A DNA stretch of 42,403 nt from Streptococcus sanguinis (GTDB lineage Bacteria; Bacillota; Bacilli; Lactobacillales; Streptococcaceae): positions 1 through 42,403 of the forward strand of contig NZ_RJMM01000016.1 of NCBI RefSeq assembly GCF_003943655.1, given 5' to 3'. The first letter of the stretch is position 1. Each line of letters opens with the position of its first letter. The notes under the pieces are model-generated. The model saw only the letters and a list, made by a program, of their open reading frames with translations, had not been told where the DNA came from and did not search any database. Positions 41,234 through 42,403 of the stretch are shown here, piece by piece. A program made the translations under genes and the position numbers.

Positions 41234-42186
41234 TGGTGAAAGAAGCAATTAGAACCGCAAACCTTTCTAAAAGATATGGAACAAAAAATGTTGTCAACAA
41301 CTTGAATATATCAATAAAAAGTGGTGAAATAGTAGGTTTTTTAGGACTGAATGGTGCAGGGAAAACAACGACGATGAGAATGATGCTAGGATTGATAAAA
41401 TCTACATCAGGGGAATGTTATATCCAAGGAAAAAAGTTAGATCTGAGTAATTTAGAACTTCGAAATGAAATAGGTTATATTATCGAGACGCCTTATTCTT
41501 ATCCAGACTTAACTGTGAGAGAAAATTTAAAAATCGTTAGTAAATTAAGAGGGGTTAATAAAGATAATATTGACTGGGTAATTGAAAAATTAAAACTAAA
41601 GCAATATGAACATAAACAGGAGAAGCATCTTTCTTTAGGAAATGTTGCGCGTTTAGGAATTGCAAAAGCGATTATTCATAAACCTAAAATCCTAATTCTT
41701 GATGAGCCAACAAATGGATTAGATCCTTTTGGAGTTATTGAAGTGAGAGAACTGTTAAAGGAATTGGCAAATAATCTAGGTACAACTGTTCTTATTTCAA
41801 GTCATAATCTGGAAGAAATATCTAAAATTGCTACTAGAATAGTCATTATACATGAGGGCAGACTTATAAGAGAAGTTGAAAGCAGTGAATTAGAACAGTA
41901 CTTAGAAAAGAAGTTACTAGTAAGTGGCTCTAATAATAAGGCAATGAAAGAAGTATTATCTAACCAGGGCTATCAGGTGAACATTCAATCAGACACAGAA
42001 AATAATATCGATTTCTTAGAACTAATTGATAAAAAATCTGTGGAATATCCGGAAGAAATTGCTACATTGCTGGTTAATGCAGGTTATCCGCCCAAATCGC
42101 TGGCTGTTGAAAAAGAAGATTTAGAGCATTATTTCTTAAGAATACTGAATGACTATAATAGAGGTGTTTCGAATGAAAAAGCTTAG
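41233..42186 (+). CDS. ABC transporter ATP-binding protein (BcrA-like)
   Basis: This 317-residue ATPase shows Walker A GLNGAGKTT (K44), the signature LSLGN (133-137) in place of the usual LSGGQ, Walker B ILILDEPTNGLDP (D157, E158) and the switch histidine in ISSHNLEEI. About 90 extra residues follow the nucleotide-binding fold. The layout fits exporters of the bacitracin or lantibiotic immunity type, which pair with an ABC-2 permease. The permease start follows by overlap. Substrate unknown; a drug, bacteriocin or lipid is plausible. GGAGG precedes the ATG within the TetR gene. Confidence 0.93.
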   Translation: MVKEAIRTANLSKRYGTKNVVNNLNISIKSGEIVGFLGLNGAGKTTTMRMMLGLIKSTSGECYIQGKKLDLSNLELRNEIGYIIETPYSYPDLTVRENLKIVSKLRGVNKDNIDWVIEKLKLKQYEHKQEKHLSLGNVARLGIAKAIIHKPKILILDEPTNGLDPFGVIEVRELLKELANNLGTTVLISSHNLEEISKIATRIVIIHEGRLIREVESSELEQYLEKKLLVSGSNNKAMKEVLSNQGYQVNIQSDTENNIDFLELIDKKSVEYPEEIATLLVNAGYPPKSLAVEKEDLEHYFLRILNDYNRGVSNEKA

Positions 42187-42403
42187 TTCCTGTATTTTAA
42201 TTGAATGGAGAAAGTTAATAAAATCAAAACTTTCCATCGTAACTGCTTGTTCTATCTGTTTAGTTCCTTTTATTGTTGGGTTGTTTGCAACTATGATGAA
42301 ATATCCAGAGAATTTCAAAAATCTTGGTTTGATTTCTGCAAAAATGGAAACGATGAGGATAACAGACTGGTCGTCGTACTTAATGACCATATCACAAGTC
42401 ATT
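42173..42403 (+). CDS. ABC-2 type permease, N-terminal part (cut by window end)
   Basis: The frame starts at ATG 42173, 14 bases inside the ABC ATPase gene, and is open to the last base (77 residues). It begins MKKLSSCILIEWRKLIKSKL, the usual amphipathic cytoplasmic start of ABC-2 permeases. A first membrane helix follows (SIVTACSICLVPFIVGLFA, about 21-39). The WSSYLM segment near the end is also typical. The rest of the gene is outside the window. Confidence 0.82.
   Translation, partial: MKKLSSCILIEWRKLIKSKLSIVTACSICLVPFIVGLFATMMKYPENFKNLGLISAKMETMRITDWSSYLMTISQVI

Overview
The window looks like a chromosomal core segment of a Streptococcus. The evidence is gene content and order: gnd next to the orphan regulator ritR, nrdR-dnaB-dnaI-der, murC-mltG-greA, a relPRS-type stringent-response operon, racE-rdgB-yfcE-cbpB-xerD-like-scpA-scpB-rluB-yidD, and trkA-trkH. 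Extended -10 promoters (TGnTATAAT) are common, and lysA occurs without other lysine genes nearby. Moderate GC and the relPRS arrangement suggest the Sanguinis group (S. sanguinis/S. gordonii-like), but species cannot be fixed by eye. There is no rRNA, tRNA, prophage, intact IS or CRISPR array.

Layout. 1-533: tail of an unknown gene and an AT-rich spacer with an inverted repeat and a terminator. 534-2657: gnd and ritR (pentose phosphate pathway, iron/redox control). 2700-5973: a glucose/maltose-type PTS EIICBA behind a strong promoter and a perfect cre site, followed by an EEP-family phosphatase/nuclease. 6144-10738: nrdR, dnaB, dnaI, a nitroreductase and der (dNTP supply, replication initiation, ribosome assembly). 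10866-19511: a SWIM/SNF2 helicase, a disordered unknown protein, murC, two tandem GNATs, mltG and greA. 19665-22210: relP-relR-relS, ending at a 21-bp perfect bidirectional terminator shared with the converging acyP-yidC operon (22328-23611, minus). 23696-27341: a SPOUT methyltransferase that appears leaderless, an HD protein, a BI-1 family membrane protein, lysA and a YneF protein. 27440-33162: a tightly overlapping ten-gene operon from racE to yidD covering cell wall, nucleotide sanitation, c-di-AMP sensing, chromosome condensation and membrane insertion. 33207-36000 (minus): trkH-trkA potassium uptake. 36171-38441: an unassigned structured leader RNA before trmL, then an FMN riboswitch before ribU and a PAP2 phosphatase. 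38537-40397: a one-domain MGMT protein and the mnmL-mnmM wobble-uridine modification pair. 40637-42403: a visibly more AT-rich TetR-ABC transporter module with a 13-bp inverted repeat beside its promoter, cut by the window end.

Most of the window is ordinary core genome. The points that most deserve a second look are the unassigned leader RNA before trmL, two promoters placed so that their messages should be leaderless, the catalytically degraded XerD-like protein kept between cbpB and scpA, the atypical receiver of RitR, a DnaI without the zinc cysteines known from Bacillus, a possible SD-masking hairpin behind the FMN riboswitch, and the palindrome-controlled AT-rich TetR-ABC module. I see no clear evidence for a wholly new multi-gene system.
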